A DNA stretch of 64,000 bases, from positions 472,145-536,144 of the forward strand of contig NZ_PTPZ01000001.1 of the NCBI RefSeq assembly GCF_002943105.1, read 5' to 3'. The stretch's first letter is position 1; each line of letters opens with the position of its first letter. Both the position numbers and the translations under genes were made by a program. The DNA is from Cloacibacterium normanense. GTDB lineage: Bacteria > Bacteroidota > Bacteroidia > Flavobacteriales > Weeksellaceae. This document shows positions 8,604 to 18,090 of the stretch, piece by piece. The notes beneath the pieces were generated by a model. That model worked only from the letters and a program-made list of their open reading frames with translations, was not told the origin of the DNA and searched no databases.

Positions 8604-8781
8604 TAAAGTTGATGAATCGTTGAGTCGTAAATTTGATTATTGAAAATGGATTTTAAATAAATGAAAAGGGAAAAATTCTAATAGTTTTTACAAATCAGCA
8701 AATTCACGATTTCACGACTTTACAACTTTACAACTTTACAACTTCACGACTTTACAACTTCACGACTTTACAATTTCACGA
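8604..8781. repeat. Degenerate short tandem repeat tract with inverted partner
   Basis: Bases 8701-8781 are a run of near-identical 8-9-base units reading 'CACGACTTTACAACTT' with C/T variation, about nine units. An inverted relative ('GTTGAGTCGTAAATTTG') lies at 8620-8636, so the transcript could fold back. The same family occurs at 63.63-63.66 kb and 63.90-63.95 kb. It fills the 256-base gap between dgt and the stomatin-like gene; no gene is seen in it. Confidence 0.7.
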
Positions 8782-8851
8782 GTTTAGAAATATTTCGTAA
8801 CTTTAAAGAACATTTCAAGACTCATTAATAAATATTTAAAAACAATAAACT

Positions 8852-9784
8852 ATGGAAGTATTAGGCGTTTTAGTCTTTTTGGGACTCGTTATTTTATTCG
8901 CTTCTTTTTTCACTGTAAAACAAGAAACAGCGGCAATTGTAGAGCGTTTTGGTAAATTTCAATCGGTAAGACAATCTGGTCTTCATCTTAAAATTCCTTT
9001 TGTAGATCAAATTGCAAAAAGAATGAATCTTAGAATTCAGCAGTTAGACGTGATGATTGATACCAAAACTTTGGATAATGTTTTCCTTAAAATGAAAGTT
9101 TCTGTACAGTATCAAGTGATTAGAAATCAAGTTGGTGATGCGTATTATCGTTTAGAAAATCCTCAAGATCAAATTACATCTTATGTTTTTGACGTAGTAA
9201 GAGCGGAAGTTCCTAAACTGAAATTAGACGATGTTTTCGTGAAAAAAGATGACATTGCAATTGCGGTAAAAGGTGAGTTACAAGAAGCGATGCAATCTTA
9301 TGGTTATGATATCATTAAAGCATTGGTGACAGATATTGACCCGGATGAACAAGTGAAACATGCCATGAACAGAATTAATGCTGCTGAACGTGAAAAAACA
9401 GCTGCAGAATATGAATCTGAAGCGCAAAGAATTAGAATTGTAGCCGTAGCAAAAGCAGAAGCTGAATCTAAAAAATTACAAGGTCAAGGTATTGCAGACC
9501 AACGTAGAGAAATTGCAAAAGGTTTGGAGGAATCAGTAAGAATGCTGAATAACGTGAATATCGGTTCTCAAGAAGCATCTGCATTAATAGTAGTGACACA
9601 GCATTATGATACGCTTCATTCTGTAGGTGCAAACAATAGAAGTAACTTGGTTCTATTGCCTAATTCTCCTACTGCTGCAAGCAATATGCTTAACGATATG
9701 ATGGTAGCCATGACTGCGGCTAATAAATTAGAACAAGCAGATCAAGGTAAAATGCCACCTCCACCAAAACAACATAATCATTAA
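8852..9784 (+). CDS. SPFH/stomatin-like membrane protein
   Basis: 310 residues. A single N-terminal membrane helix (about 3-22) is followed by an SPFH/band-7 domain (about 22-190: 'AAIVERFGKFQSVRQSGLHLKIPFVDQI' region, 'TKTLDNVFLKMKVSVQYQV', 'DVVRAEVPKLKLDDVF') and an Ala/Glu-rich coiled coil ('NAAEREKTAAEYESEAQRI', 'AKAEAESKKLQGQGIADQRREIA'). The tail is Pro/Met rich. Such proteins oligomerise into membrane rings, organise lipid microdomains and shield membrane proteases. No NfeD partner is adjacent. A strong terminator follows. Family call is clear; the cellular role is not known from sequence. Confidence 0.9.
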   Translation: MEVLGVLVFLGLVILFASFFTVKQETAAIVERFGKFQSVRQSGLHLKIPFVDQIAKRMNLRIQQLDVMIDTKTLDNVFLKMKVSVQYQVIRNQVGDAYYRLENPQDQITSYVFDVVRAEVPKLKLDDVFVKKDDIAIAVKGELQEAMQSYGYDIIKALVTDIDPDEQVKHAMNRINAAEREKTAAEYESEAQRIRIVAVAKAEAESKKLQGQGIADQRREIAKGLEESVRMLNNVNIGSQEASALIVVTQHYDTLHSVGANNRSNLVLLPNSPTAASNMLNDMMVAMTAANKLEQADQGKMPPPPKQHNH

Positions 9785-9814
9785 TTTTATTTACTGAAAT
9801 TCAGTTAATTATAT

Positions 9815-9846
9815 AAAAACCTTCAAAAATCATTTGAAGGTTTTTT
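9815..9846 (+). terminator. Intrinsic terminator after the stomatin-like gene
   Basis: Stem AAAACCTTCAAA pairs with TTTGAAGGTTTT across a 5-base loop and runs into a T-tract. Confidence 0.85.
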
Positions 9847-9866
9847 GCATAATAAAGAGATATTTT

Positions 9867-9874
9867 TATCTTTG
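9867..9874 (+). promoter_or_regulatory. -7 promoter element for the lipoprotein at 9890
   Basis: TATCTTTG fits TAnnTTTG and lies 16 bases before the chosen ATG, between the preceding terminator and the gene. Its position argues against an earlier ATG at 9845 as the true start. Confidence 0.5.
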
Positions 9875-9889
9875 GAAAAACTAATATTC

Positions 9890-10279
9890 ATGAGGAAACT
9901 CTATTTTCTATCTTTTTTATTTTCATTATTTCTTAGTTCTTGTGGTGCAGTTATCAATGAAAGCATTTCAAAAAACTATTCTTACTTACCAATAGATGCT
10001 AAAATCGCTATTTTAGAAGTAAAACATAATGTTCCTGTAAATGCAGAGAAATTAGGATTTATTTCCTTTGGAGATAGTGGTTTTTCTACCGACTGTGATT
10101 ACTATTCTAATCTTTCCAAAGCGAGAAAAAGAGCCAGAGAAATAGGAGCGAATATTGTAAAAATAAATCAGGTAACTGAACCTTCTATTGTTTCATCATG
10201 CTATAGAATGAATATCTCTTTTTATAAATATGATGGAGATGTTTCTCAACTTCCACAAATCAGTCTTCAACAAAACTAA
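9890..10279 (+). CDS. Small lipoprotein of unknown function
   Basis: 129 residues from the ATG at 9890. The frame is open from 9845, but only the 9890 start gives a proper lipoprotein signal ('MRKLYFLSFLFSLFLSSC', lipobox 'LSSC', Cys18), and a promoter element sits between the two starts. After the signal comes a compact alpha/beta domain with 'KARKRAREIGANIVKIN', a pattern seen in many small Bacteroidota lipoproteins of no known function. Two Cys pairs (in 'STDCDY' and 'VSSCYR') could form a disulfide. It precedes the PEGA-domain lipoprotein by 26 bases and may be co-transcribed with it. Confidence 0.75.
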   Translation: MRKLYFLSFLFSLFLSSCGAVINESISKNYSYLPIDAKIAILEVKHNVPVNAEKLGFISFGDSGFSTDCDYYSNLSKARKRAREIGANIVKINQVTEPSIVSSCYRMNISFYKYDGDVSQLPQISLQQN

Positions 10280-10305
10280 ATAATAAATTTTTAAATCAAA
10301 AACCT

Positions 10306-10773
10306 ATGAAAAAAACGATTCTTGCTTTATCAATGGCTTCTGCTTTGATGATGACAAGCTGTGCAACGATTGTATCAGGAACTACTCAAAAAGTGAGCTT
10401 TAATTCTACTCCTGCTAATGCGTCTATTTTTATTAATGAAGTAGAAGTAGGAAAAACACCTTTCCAAACTAAATTAGAGAGAAATAAAGATCACAATGTT
10501 GTAATTAAATTAGAAGGTTTTAAACCTTACGAAACCAAATTAACAAGAAAATTTAATGCTTGGTATCTTGGAAATATTATTTTCGGTGGATTAATCGGAG
10601 TTATTATTGACCCAATTACTGGAGCAATCTATCAATTATCACCAAGTGAAGTTAATGCACAATTAGAGCAAGGAACTGCTTTTAATAAAAGCAAAGGTGG
10701 GGAGGTATACATCGCTGTATCATTAGAAAAAGATGCTAATTGGAAAAAAGTTGGTCAATTAGAAAAACTATAA
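10306..10773 (+). CDS. PEGA-domain lipoprotein
   Basis: 155 residues. Lipoprotein signal with lipobox 'MTSC' near residue 19, then a PEGA domain (about 30-80): 'VSFNSTPANASIFINEVEVGKTPF' region, the classic 'P-x-A-x-I-x-I-(N)-G/E' strand-turn, and 'VVIKLEGFKPYETKL'. A hydrophobic glycine-rich stretch ('YLGNIIFGGLIGVIIDPITGAIY') follows at about 92-115, typical of a sub-family of small PEGA lipoproteins. PEGA domains are surface beta-sandwich modules thought to bind glycans or proteins; the precise function is unknown. It ends in a strong shared terminator. Confidence 0.85.
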   Translation: MKKTILALSMASALMMTSCATIVSGTTQKVSFNSTPANASIFINEVEVGKTPFQTKLERNKDHNVVIKLEGFKPYETKLTRKFNAWYLGNIIFGGLIGVIIDPITGAIYQLSPSEVNAQLEQGTAFNKSKGGEVYIAVSLEKDANWKKVGQLEKL

Positions 10774-10783
10774 AATCTTATTC

Positions 10784-10820
10784 GAAAAAAAGCGGCTCAA
10801 ATTTTTGAGCCGCTTTTTTT
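10784..10820. terminator. Bidirectional intrinsic terminator
   Basis: Stem AAAAAAAGCGGCTCAAA pairs with TTTGAGCCGCTTTTTTT with almost no loop, T-runs on both strands. It ends the PEGA gene and the convergent permease gene. Confidence 0.92.
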
Positions 10821-12495
10821 ATTCTATATTCTCAGGATTCAACTTACTATTTTTCTTTCCGTAGAAGAAATAGATTCCTAATCCTATAATAAACCATAAT
10901 CCGAACCAAAACCAGTTATTATGTGTCATTCCTGTTAATAAATAAAGACAAGAAGTTAAACCTAATAATGGTATTAGAGAAAGGTTTTTGAGATAAGACA
11001 ATACTACTAAAGCTAAATTAATAATTAAGAAAATGATGATAGAAAGCCTAAATTCACCTTCATGCTCATCTGTAATGTTCCATAAATTATGGAAAAATTC
11101 TGGCTGCCAAAAATAGAAGCCTACTAATCCACCGATAAATAATACAGGGAAAATATATTTAGCATTGATGTAAGGCAAATGAAATCTGCCTTTTAATTTT
11201 TCCTTTTGCGGCATCAATAAAATTCCTCCATTCACCAATACAAATGCGAAAATTGTCCCAATACTGGTAAAATCTAAAATAAAGGTTTTATCAGTAAATA
11301 AAATCGGTAAACCAACAGCAACTCCCGTGATAATGGTAGCAAAACTTGGTGTTTTATATTTCGGGTGAATTTCTGCAAATTTTTTCGGCATTAATCCATC
11401 TCTACTCATACTCATCCAAATTCTTGGCTGTCCCATTTGGAAAACCAACAAAACCGTAGTAATCGCAACAATAGCGGTTACAGAAACCACAAATTCCATC
11501 CAAGGAATATTGGCATTTTGAGGAGCGAAAATAAAAGATAATGGATCGCCGATTCCTTCAAATTTTCTATAATCTACAATTCCTGTTAATACTAATGTCA
11601 AAACAATATAAATTGCAGTACTCAAAACCAAAGAAATAATCATTCCTTTTGGTAAAGTTTTTTCAGGATTTTTGGTTTCTTCAGAAAGCACGCTCAATGC
11701 GTCAAAACCAATGTAAGCAAAGAAAACACCAGCTACAGCACTCATGACTCCTGTGAAACCATTGGGCATAAAAGATTTTACACCTTCATTGTTCGTAGGA
11801 ACCCAATTTTCTGCATTGAGATAAAAAACACCTACAGCAATAATTAAAAATATTACGGCTAACTTTAAGATAACCAATAAGTTATTGAAATTTCTACTTT
11901 CTTTAATCCCGATATAAACCAACCAAGTGATTAAAGCATTGATAATCAGAGCAGGAATATCTACGATAAATTTAATTCCAGCAATGATGGGAGCAGATTT
12001 CCATGCGTTTACCAATTCTTGATTTTGAGAACCTGCCATAAATGCTTTTTTGGCTTCGGTATAACTGGTCGTCAAATAATCTGGAATTCCAAAGCCTAAT
12101 CTTTCTACAAAAGACGTAAAATAATCACTCCAAGAAAAAGCGACATAAATATTCCCGAAGGAATATTCCATAATCAGCGCCCAACCAATAATCCAAGCGA
12201 TTAACTCGCCGAAACTGGCATAAGCATAAGTATAGGCACTTCCTGCAGTAGGAATTCTACTGGCAAATTCTGCATAAGACATCGCAGTAAAAGCACATGC
12301 AACAGCACAAATAATATAGAGGGAAATTACACCAGGTCCGCCTCGGAAAATAGCCTCGCCTAAACTACTGAAACTCCCAGCTCCAATAATGGCAGCTAAA
12401 CCAAAAAATACAATGTCCCAAGTACCGAGAGCTCTAATCAATTCAGATTTATGCTCTTTTCCAGTGTAATGTTTTCTTCTGAAAAGTTGATTCAT
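10819..12495 (-). CDS. APC-superfamily amino acid permease
   Basis: 558 residues with about 12-14 hydrophobic helices; an inner-membrane secondary transporter of the amino acid-polyamine-organocation superfamily, closest in pattern to the cationic amino acid transporter (YfnA/CAT) branch. Seen: 'GLAAIIGAGSFSSLGEAI' (TM1, the substrate-binding 'G-A-G' kink), 'SYAEFASRIPTAGSAYTYAYAS' split across residues about 73-94, 'FFAYIGFDALSVLSEETKNPEKTLP' in TM6, and 'GQPRIWMSMSRDGLMPKKFAEIHPKYKTP' in the TM8 region. The substrate cannot be set from sequence. It has its own promoter element and a shared terminator, so it is a single-gene unit. Confidence 0.9.
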   Translation of the reverse strand: MNQLFRRKHYTGKEHKSELIRALGTWDIVFFGLAAIIGAGSFSSLGEAIFRGGPGVISLYIICAVACAFTAMSYAEFASRIPTAGSAYTYAYASFGELIAWIIGWALIMEYSFGNIYVAFSWSDYFTSFVERLGFGIPDYLTTSYTEAKKAFMAGSQNQELVNAWKSAPIIAGIKFIVDIPALIINALITWLVYIGIKESRNFNNLLVILKLAVIFLIIAVGVFYLNAENWVPTNNEGVKSFMPNGFTGVMSAVAGVFFAYIGFDALSVLSEETKNPEKTLPKGMIISLVLSTAIYIVLTLVLTGIVDYRKFEGIGDPLSFIFAPQNANIPWMEFVVSVTAIVAITTVLLVFQMGQPRIWMSMSRDGLMPKKFAEIHPKYKTPSFATIITGVAVGLPILFTDKTFILDFTSIGTIFAFVLVNGGILLMPQKEKLKGRFHLPYINAKYIFPVLFIGGLVGFYFWQPEFFHNLWNITDEHEGEFRLSIIIFLIINLALVVLSYLKNLSLIPLLGLTSCLYLLTGMTHNNWFWFGLWFIIGLGIYFFYGKKNSKLNPENIE

Positions 12496-12521
12496 TATTA
12501 ATTTTTAAAATTACAAAGTAA

Positions 12522-12529
12522 CAAATGTA
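12522..12529 (-). promoter_or_regulatory. -7 promoter element for the amino acid permease
   Basis: Reads TACATTTG on the minus strand, matching TAnnTTTG, 27 bases ahead of the start codon. Confidence 0.5.
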
Positions 12530-12679
12530 ATTAAAAATCTGAAAAATGTAGATTTATTTGTCTTTTTATCTCTCTTTTTAGATAAAAAATTTGAATCTTC
12601 ATCCTTAAAAAACTTGCTTCTACAATAAGTTTTCTGTATTTTCGTTCTAATTATTACAATTCTAATTCATCAAAAAATA

Positions 12680-15634
12680 ATGAATCAAAGAAATAAAATT
12701 TTATTGCTATCGGCCATTTCATTATCTGGTCTTTCGATGGCTCAACAATCACAATTTTTCGCAGCTAAAGAACAATATCGTTTTAACCTTGCCGAAAATC
12801 TTTACCAAAATAAAATCTACGCTGCTTCACAATACGAATTTTCTAGACAGTATTTTTTTAACCAAAATTTTGAAAATTCTAAGAAAGAAACTGCCCGTTT
12901 TTTTAGCAATGTTATTGGAGTAATCTTAGCTCAGAATCATGCAGAAGATGGTTTAGATGCATTTATCAAAGATTATCCTAAATCTGCACTTTTTGCTCAG
13001 GCGAATTTGCCTTTAGCGGATTATTATTTGGCTAAAAAGGATTTTCCTAAGGCTTTGGAAACGCTTCAAAAAGTCAATCAATATCAATTAGATAAACAGG
13101 AAAATACACAGTATATCTTGAAATTAGGATATGCCAAATTCATGACGGGCGATTCTAATGGTGCGATTGATGCATTGGAAGAAGCGTATAAAAATGCCGA
13201 AGAAAAAGGTGATATTGCGTATATGCTCGGACATTTATATTACGCCAACCAACAAAACGAAAAGGCTTTTCAGTTTTTTGATGAAATCAAAAATAATGAA
13301 AAGTACGCCAAGTTGGTAAAACCGTATTATGTACAGTTGTATTTTAATGAAAAGGACTACGAGAAAGCCATTGTAGAAGGAAATGATTTGCTCCAAGAAG
13401 ATATTTCTTCAGCTTATAAAGCAGAAGTTCATAAAATTATTGGCGAAAGTTATTTCATGCAAAAGCAATATGCAGAAGCGTATCCTCATTTAAAAGCATA
13501 TTTGCAAACCCAACAAAACCCTTCGGAAAGTGATTTGTACGAAATGGGTTTTGTAGCGGCAAATCTTCAAAAATTTGACGAAGCGATTTCATATTACAAT
13601 CAGTTGGTCAATTCTAATTCTGCCTTTTCTCAAAATGCTTATTATCAGCTAGGAAATGCATATTTAGAAGTAGGGAAGAAGCAAGAAGCTTTGTCGGCGT
13701 TTCGTTCGGCAAAAGACATGACTTACGATAAAAACGTCTCGAAGTTAGCTCACGAACAATACGCAAAACTGAGTTACGATATTGGAAATCCGTTTGAAAG
13801 TCCGCAAATTGCTATTAAGTCTTACCTCGAAAAATATGGTTATTCTAAAGAATTAGAACAACTTTTGGTAAAATCTTACTTGTATTCTGGCGATTACAAA
13901 GGTACGATAAAAGCCATCGAAGAATTGACTGGAGTTGATACTCAAACCGAAAAAATCTATCAAGAAGTTTTGTTTCTCTATGGAACTGAACTCTTTAATA
14001 AAGGTGAATTAGACGCTGCAGAACAGAATTTCAAGAAAAGTTTAAAATATAACTTCAATAAAACATTCAATTTAAGAGCACAATATTGGTTGGCGCAAAC
14101 TTATTATCAAAAAGAAGATTACGCCACTGCAATTTATGGTTTTGAAAAACTCGACAGAAATGTAGAAGAGTTTCCTGAAAAGCAACAATTGAGCTATGAT
14201 TTGGGTTATGCTTACTTCAAATCTAAAAATTTCACAAAAGCTAAAGAATATTTCAAAGAATATCTTAAAAATCCCAAACCAGAGTTTAAATCTGATGCAG
14301 AATTGCGTTTAGCAGATACTTATTACGCAGGAAATGAACTGAATGAAGCGATTGCAATTTACAATAAAACAGAAGGTGCCAATGATTACACGCAGTTCCA
14401 AAAAGCAATGGCAATTGGTTTTAAAGGTGATACAGAAGCCAAAATTGTTGAGCTCAAAAAATTGATTTCCAATTATAAAAACTCTGAATATCAAGATGAT
14501 GCGTATTACGAATTGGGAACTTCTTATGCTTCGATTGATCAGTTTCAAAATTCTAGCGATGCGTTTTCTCAAGTGATAAAAATTGGAGCTGATAAAGATT
14601 TGGTTGCGAATGCAGAAATTTACAGAGCACAGAATTTCGAAGACTTAAATCAACCGGAAAAAGCTTTAGCAGAACTTAAAGCTCTCGGAAATAAATATAA
14701 AAATACAGCTTATGCAGAAAAAATAGTAGCGGCAGCTAAACCAATTTATTTGAAAAACGGAGACGCTTCTGGTTACGAATATTTTGCAAAAAACATGGGC
14801 GTAAATATTGCTCAAACGGATTTAGACGAAATCAACCTTTCTTTGGCACAATCTCAGTTTGCGAAGAAAGAATACGCAAAAGCCATCCCGAATTACGAGA
14901 AGTTTTTAACCCAAAATCCAACGGGCGAAAAGTTCTATCAAGCACAATATGAATTGGGCGAAAGTTATTATCAAACCAAGAATTTTACAAAAGCCAAATT
15001 GGTTTTAGGGGAAATTGCCAATGCCCAAAATGATTATCAGGAAGATGCTCAAGTAAGAATTGCTCAAATTTTATTGAGTGAAAACAACAGTTCTGAAGCG
15101 AAAATTTATTTGGAAAATCTCGCCAACTCATCGAATGTGACCATTAAAAACTTCGCGAGTATAGAATTGATGAAGATTTATGCAGAGGAAAAGAATTTTT
15201 CACAGGCAGAAAAATATGCGAATGAAGTCTTGAAATATTCTAAAAACTCAGCAGCAGTTTTAGAACAGGCGAAGGTTATTAAAGCCAGAAGTTTGATGAA
15301 TCAAGGCAAAGATAAAGACGCACAAACTGCTTATGCAGCGTTAGAAAAATCTGCAAATACCGAAGTGGCAGCAGAAGCTTTATACGCAAAAGCGTTTTAT
15401 CAAAACAAAGGAAAAGCCTTCAAATCTTCCAATGAAACCATTTTTAAACTAGCGAATAATTATGCTTCAGAAGAATTTTGGGGCGCAAAAGCTTTGGTGT
15501 TGATGGCGAGAAATTATTTGGCTTTGAAAGACAACTATCAAGCAAGTTATACTTGTGATCAAATCATAGAAAACTATCAGGATTTCCCAGAAATCGTTTC
15601 AGAAGCAAGGGAAGTGAAATCGATGATTAAGTAA
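12680..15634 (+). CDS. Large periplasmic TPR-repeat protein
   Basis: 984 residues. A signal peptide (to about residue 21, 'SLSGLSMAQQ') is followed by tetratricopeptide repeats over nearly the whole length, e.g. 'AKKDFPKALETLQKVNQYQL', 'QKFDEAISYYNQLVNSNSAF', 'AQYELGESYYQTKNFTKAKL'. TPR solenoids bind other proteins; Flavobacteriia commonly pair such a long exported TPR protein with an outer-membrane beta-barrel gene, as here, where the next gene follows within a few bases. It may scaffold an envelope complex, in the manner of YbgF/CpoB or gliding-associated TPR proteins, but no specific function can be assigned. Confidence 0.85.
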   Translation: MNQRNKILLLSAISLSGLSMAQQSQFFAAKEQYRFNLAENLYQNKIYAASQYEFSRQYFFNQNFENSKKETARFFSNVIGVILAQNHAEDGLDAFIKDYPKSALFAQANLPLADYYLAKKDFPKALETLQKVNQYQLDKQENTQYILKLGYAKFMTGDSNGAIDALEEAYKNAEEKGDIAYMLGHLYYANQQNEKAFQFFDEIKNNEKYAKLVKPYYVQLYFNEKDYEKAIVEGNDLLQEDISSAYKAEVHKIIGESYFMQKQYAEAYPHLKAYLQTQQNPSESDLYEMGFVAANLQKFDEAISYYNQLVNSNSAFSQNAYYQLGNAYLEVGKKQEALSAFRSAKDMTYDKNVSKLAHEQYAKLSYDIGNPFESPQIAIKSYLEKYGYSKELEQLLVKSYLYSGDYKGTIKAIEELTGVDTQTEKIYQEVLFLYGTELFNKGELDAAEQNFKKSLKYNFNKTFNLRAQYWLAQTYYQKEDYATAIYGFEKLDRNVEEFPEKQQLSYDLGYAYFKSKNFTKAKEYFKEYLKNPKPEFKSDAELRLADTYYAGNELNEAIAIYNKTEGANDYTQFQKAMAIGFKGDTEAKIVELKKLISNYKNSEYQDDAYYELGTSYASIDQFQNSSDAFSQVIKIGADKDLVANAEIYRAQNFEDLNQPEKALAELKALGNKYKNTAYAEKIVAAAKPIYLKNGDASGYEYFAKNMGVNIAQTDLDEINLSLAQSQFAKKEYAKAIPNYEKFLTQNPTGEKFYQAQYELGESYYQTKNFTKAKLVLGEIANAQNDYQEDAQVRIAQILLSENNSSEAKIYLENLANSSNVTIKNFASIELMKIYAEEKNFSQAEKYANEVLKYSKNSAAVLEQAKVIKARSLMNQGKDKDAQTAYAALEKSANTEVAAEALYAKAFYQNKGKAFKSSNETIFKLANNYASEEFWGAKALVLMARNYLALKDNYQASYTCDQIIENYQDFPEIVSEAREVKSMIK

Positions 15635-15662
15635 TTTGATAATGAATTTAACTTTAAAGAAA

Positions 15663-17432
15663 ATGAACAAAAACATAAAAATATTATCTCTTGTTTTAGT
15701 AGGGATTTCTCAGTTTTCTTTGGCTCAAATCAAAGAAGAAAGACTGATTCTCGACAGAAAACGTGAACCAGAAGTCAAGAAAATCGAAAAGAAAAAAACT
15801 TCAGTAAAAACAGAGAAAAATTATCCTCCAAAAGAAAAAGAGCAGGAATCTGTGGAATATAAAATCACGAATGTTCCCATGGTTTCAGAATTTAAAACGT
15901 CTACGATTGAAGGAGAAGATATTTCACCGAAATTCAATACAGACAGCCAGAGAAACTATTTTCAGGTTGGTTATGGCAATTATTCTAAATTTCTGGCAGA
16001 CGGAAATATTTCTCATCAATTAGACAAAAATACAGAAGTGGGAATAGACATTCACGGAATCACTACGAACGGTTTAGAAAAAGAATACGACTGGAGTTCT
16101 AAGCAAAGTGATTTTAATGTGGCAGCGTTCATTACTTCGAATACAGAAAAGGGAAAAGCCAATATTACCGCAGATTTTGGAAACCATAACTACAATTATT
16201 ATGGAATTTACGCCTTGAAACCAGCTGCTAATGTTGATTTAAAACAAAGTTACAATGAATTGAAAATCAATGGTTATTATGATTTTTTCAAAAACAATTG
16301 GATAAATGACATCAGATTTAAATCGTCTATGTTGGCAGACCATTTCGATGCGAAAGAAACTTCTGGTGAAGCTCAAATCAACTTTTCGAAATATGATTTG
16401 CCACTTTTTTCGGCGCAAGACATGAAAATTAATGCAGATTTGGGTGTAAAATTATCCACTCAAACATCAACTTTTGAATTGCTGAACAAAAATGAATCCC
16501 AATATTTGCTTTTTGCCATGACTCCGAAAGTGTCTTTCTACAAAGGAAATTCTTATTTGGCGATTGGTTCAGACTTTTCTTTCATCAACGGAAAAAATGC
16601 AGATAAAAACACACCAGAAGCGAAAACCAACAATTTCAGATGGTTTCCTTTTGCAGAAGTGTTGTATGAAGCTACAGAACAGTATAAATTCTATGCAGGA
16701 ATAGATGGTGGCGTAAAAATGAATTCTTATTCGAGTTTATTGCAAGAAAATCCGTTTTTGGTATCAGATGTTGTGCTGAAACCTACAGAAACCAAATACC
16801 ATTTCTATCTTGGTTTAAAAGGAGATGTAGACCAAACCTTTAAATATGATGTAAATGCAGGTTTCAGCGAGCTTAGAAATGCGCAATTTTTTAAAGCGAA
16901 TGATTTGTTTGACTATGTGAATACGCTTAATCGTTCTGCTTATAATTTTGCGAATAATTTCTCGGCTGTTTATGATGACGGAACCTTGAGCGAAGTGAAA
17001 GGAAGTGTACAATATTTCCCGTTGCAGAATTTGGTTTTAGATGCAGAACTTCACTTCATGAACTTTAAATTAGACCATCTCAATGAGGTATATTATAAAC
17101 CAGTGGTTCAAACCACGATTGGTGCGAAATATTCTTTGTTGGACAGAAAGTTAAATCTCGGTTTCAAAGGGATTTTTGTGTCAGAAAGAGCCACCAATTC
17201 TTATGATATAACGGTGAATACTGCTGTGCCAAGTCAATTGACTTCTACGGAAAGAACCAAAGAATCTTTACCTTCTTACTTAGATGTAAACCTGAATGCT
17301 GATTATAAAATCAATAAAAACTTCACCGTTTTTGTAATGGGAAATAACTTATTGAACAAAAAATACGAGCATTATTTAGGTTACAAAGTTCTTGGAGCAC
17401 AAGTTTTGGGCGGTTTAAGGATTGCTTTTTAA
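15663..17432 (+). CDS. TonB-receptor-like outer-membrane beta-barrel lacking a plug
   Basis: 589 residues from the ATG at 15663, which gives the cleanest signal peptide ('MNKNIKILSLVLVGISQFSLAQ'); the in-frame ATG at 15642 is possible. After a Lys/Glu-rich linker (about 25-65) the protein is a series of amphipathic beta strands ending in 'VFVMGNNLLNKKYEHYLGY', the end pattern of TonB-dependent receptors, with 'LGGLRIAF' as the final aromatic strand. The plug domain and N-terminal beta-sandwich of true receptors are missing, so it is more likely a structural or partner barrel of the TPR protein just upstream. Conserved as a pair in related genomes as far as I recall. Confidence 0.8.
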   Translation: MNKNIKILSLVLVGISQFSLAQIKEERLILDRKREPEVKKIEKKKTSVKTEKNYPPKEKEQESVEYKITNVPMVSEFKTSTIEGEDISPKFNTDSQRNYFQVGYGNYSKFLADGNISHQLDKNTEVGIDIHGITTNGLEKEYDWSSKQSDFNVAAFITSNTEKGKANITADFGNHNYNYYGIYALKPAANVDLKQSYNELKINGYYDFFKNNWINDIRFKSSMLADHFDAKETSGEAQINFSKYDLPLFSAQDMKINADLGVKLSTQTSTFELLNKNESQYLLFAMTPKVSFYKGNSYLAIGSDFSFINGKNADKNTPEAKTNNFRWFPFAEVLYEATEQYKFYAGIDGGVKMNSYSSLLQENPFLVSDVVLKPTETKYHFYLGLKGDVDQTFKYDVNAGFSELRNAQFFKANDLFDYVNTLNRSAYNFANNFSAVYDDGTLSEVKGSVQYFPLQNLVLDAELHFMNFKLDHLNEVYYKPVVQTTIGAKYSLLDRKLNLGFKGIFVSERATNSYDITVNTAVPSQLTSTERTKESLPSYLDVNLNADYKINKNFTVFVMGNNLLNKKYEHYLGYKVLGAQVLGGLRIAF

Positions 17433-17443
17433 AGGGAAACCAT

Positions 17444-17451
17444 TATTTTTG
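17444..17451 (+). promoter_or_regulatory. -7 promoter element for tRNA-Arg
   Basis: TATTTTTG matches TAnnTTTG and lies 32 bases before the mature tRNA. Between them is a small direct repeat of 'ATCTAAA' units. Confidence 0.5.
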
Positions 17452-17483
17452 CAATCTATAATCTAAAATCTAAAATCTAAATT

Positions 17484-17555
17484 GGCCGCATAGTTTAATG
17501 GATAGAACTACGGATTTCGGCTCCGTCAGTGAGGGTTCGAATCCTTCTGTGGTCA
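17484..17555 (+). tRNA. tRNA-Arg, anticodon UCG
   Basis: Folds by eye into a cloverleaf: acceptor GGCCGCA with TGTGGTC (two G-U pairs), D stem GTTT/GAAC, anticodon stem ACGGA/TCCGT around loop TTTCGGC, and T stem GAGGG/CCTTC with TTCGAAT loop. The loop puts TCG at positions 34-36, reading CGA codons. Discriminator base A; the CCA end is not encoded. Confidence 0.93.
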
Positions 17556-17676
17556 CTAAAATTTTAAAAATCAGCTGTAAAGCTTAAATAAATGACAATT
17601 TTCATATGGAGAGTTGTCTTTTTTTTGTGTAACTTTAATGTATTAAAAAAATGTTCAACCATTTAATCTTAACAAT

Positions 17677-17913
17677 ATGGAAAATCATACATTAACCCAC
17701 GAATTCCCAGAATATGTTCAAAAAATCGCAGAGCTGAAAGCTTCAGATGAAAAATTCTTAAAAATGTATGTGAACTACGAAGAAGTGAATGCGCTGATTT
17801 CTCACTACGAAGAAGGCGAACAAAATCACACCACTGATGAGCATCTTACAGATTTAAGAAAGAAAAGAGTTCATCTGAAAGACGATATTTATAATTATTT
17901 ACATCAGAATTAA
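17677..17913 (+). CDS. YdcH/DUF465-like small helical protein
   Basis: 78 residues, almost certainly a helical hairpin. The pattern 'FPEYVQKIAELKASDEKFLKMYVNYEEVNALI' region followed by 'LTDLRKKRVHLKDDIYNYL' matches the DUF465 (YdcH) family, whose C-terminal 'K(K)xxLKDxIYxxL' is diagnostic. Role unknown; small abundant cytosolic proteins of this family are found near many genes. It stands alone, between tRNA-Arg and a clear terminator. A possible promoter ('GTAACTTTAATG') lies about 50 bases upstream but departs from the TAnnTTTG consensus at its last base. Confidence 0.85.
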   Translation: MENHTLTHEFPEYVQKIAELKASDEKFLKMYVNYEEVNALISHYEEGEQNHTTDEHLTDLRKKRVHLKDDIYNYLHQN

Positions 17914-17943
17914 TTTCTGAAACTTTTACGAAAAAATATAATT

Positions 17944-17969
17944 AAAGCGACTCAAAAGGTCGCTTTTTT
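17944..17969 (+). terminator. Intrinsic terminator after the YdcH-like gene
   Basis: Stem AAAGCGAC with GTCGCTTT, 7-base loop, followed by a T-run. Confidence 0.85.
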
Positions 17970-18090
17970 ATTAGTATAAAAATCCAGTCTTGAACTTTTG
18001 TTACTTTTAGTTCAAGCCAAAAGTAAATTTGAAAAAGAAATAACTATAATTAGTTGCTAATTTGGCTATTTTTACTTTTTAATTGGCTCT

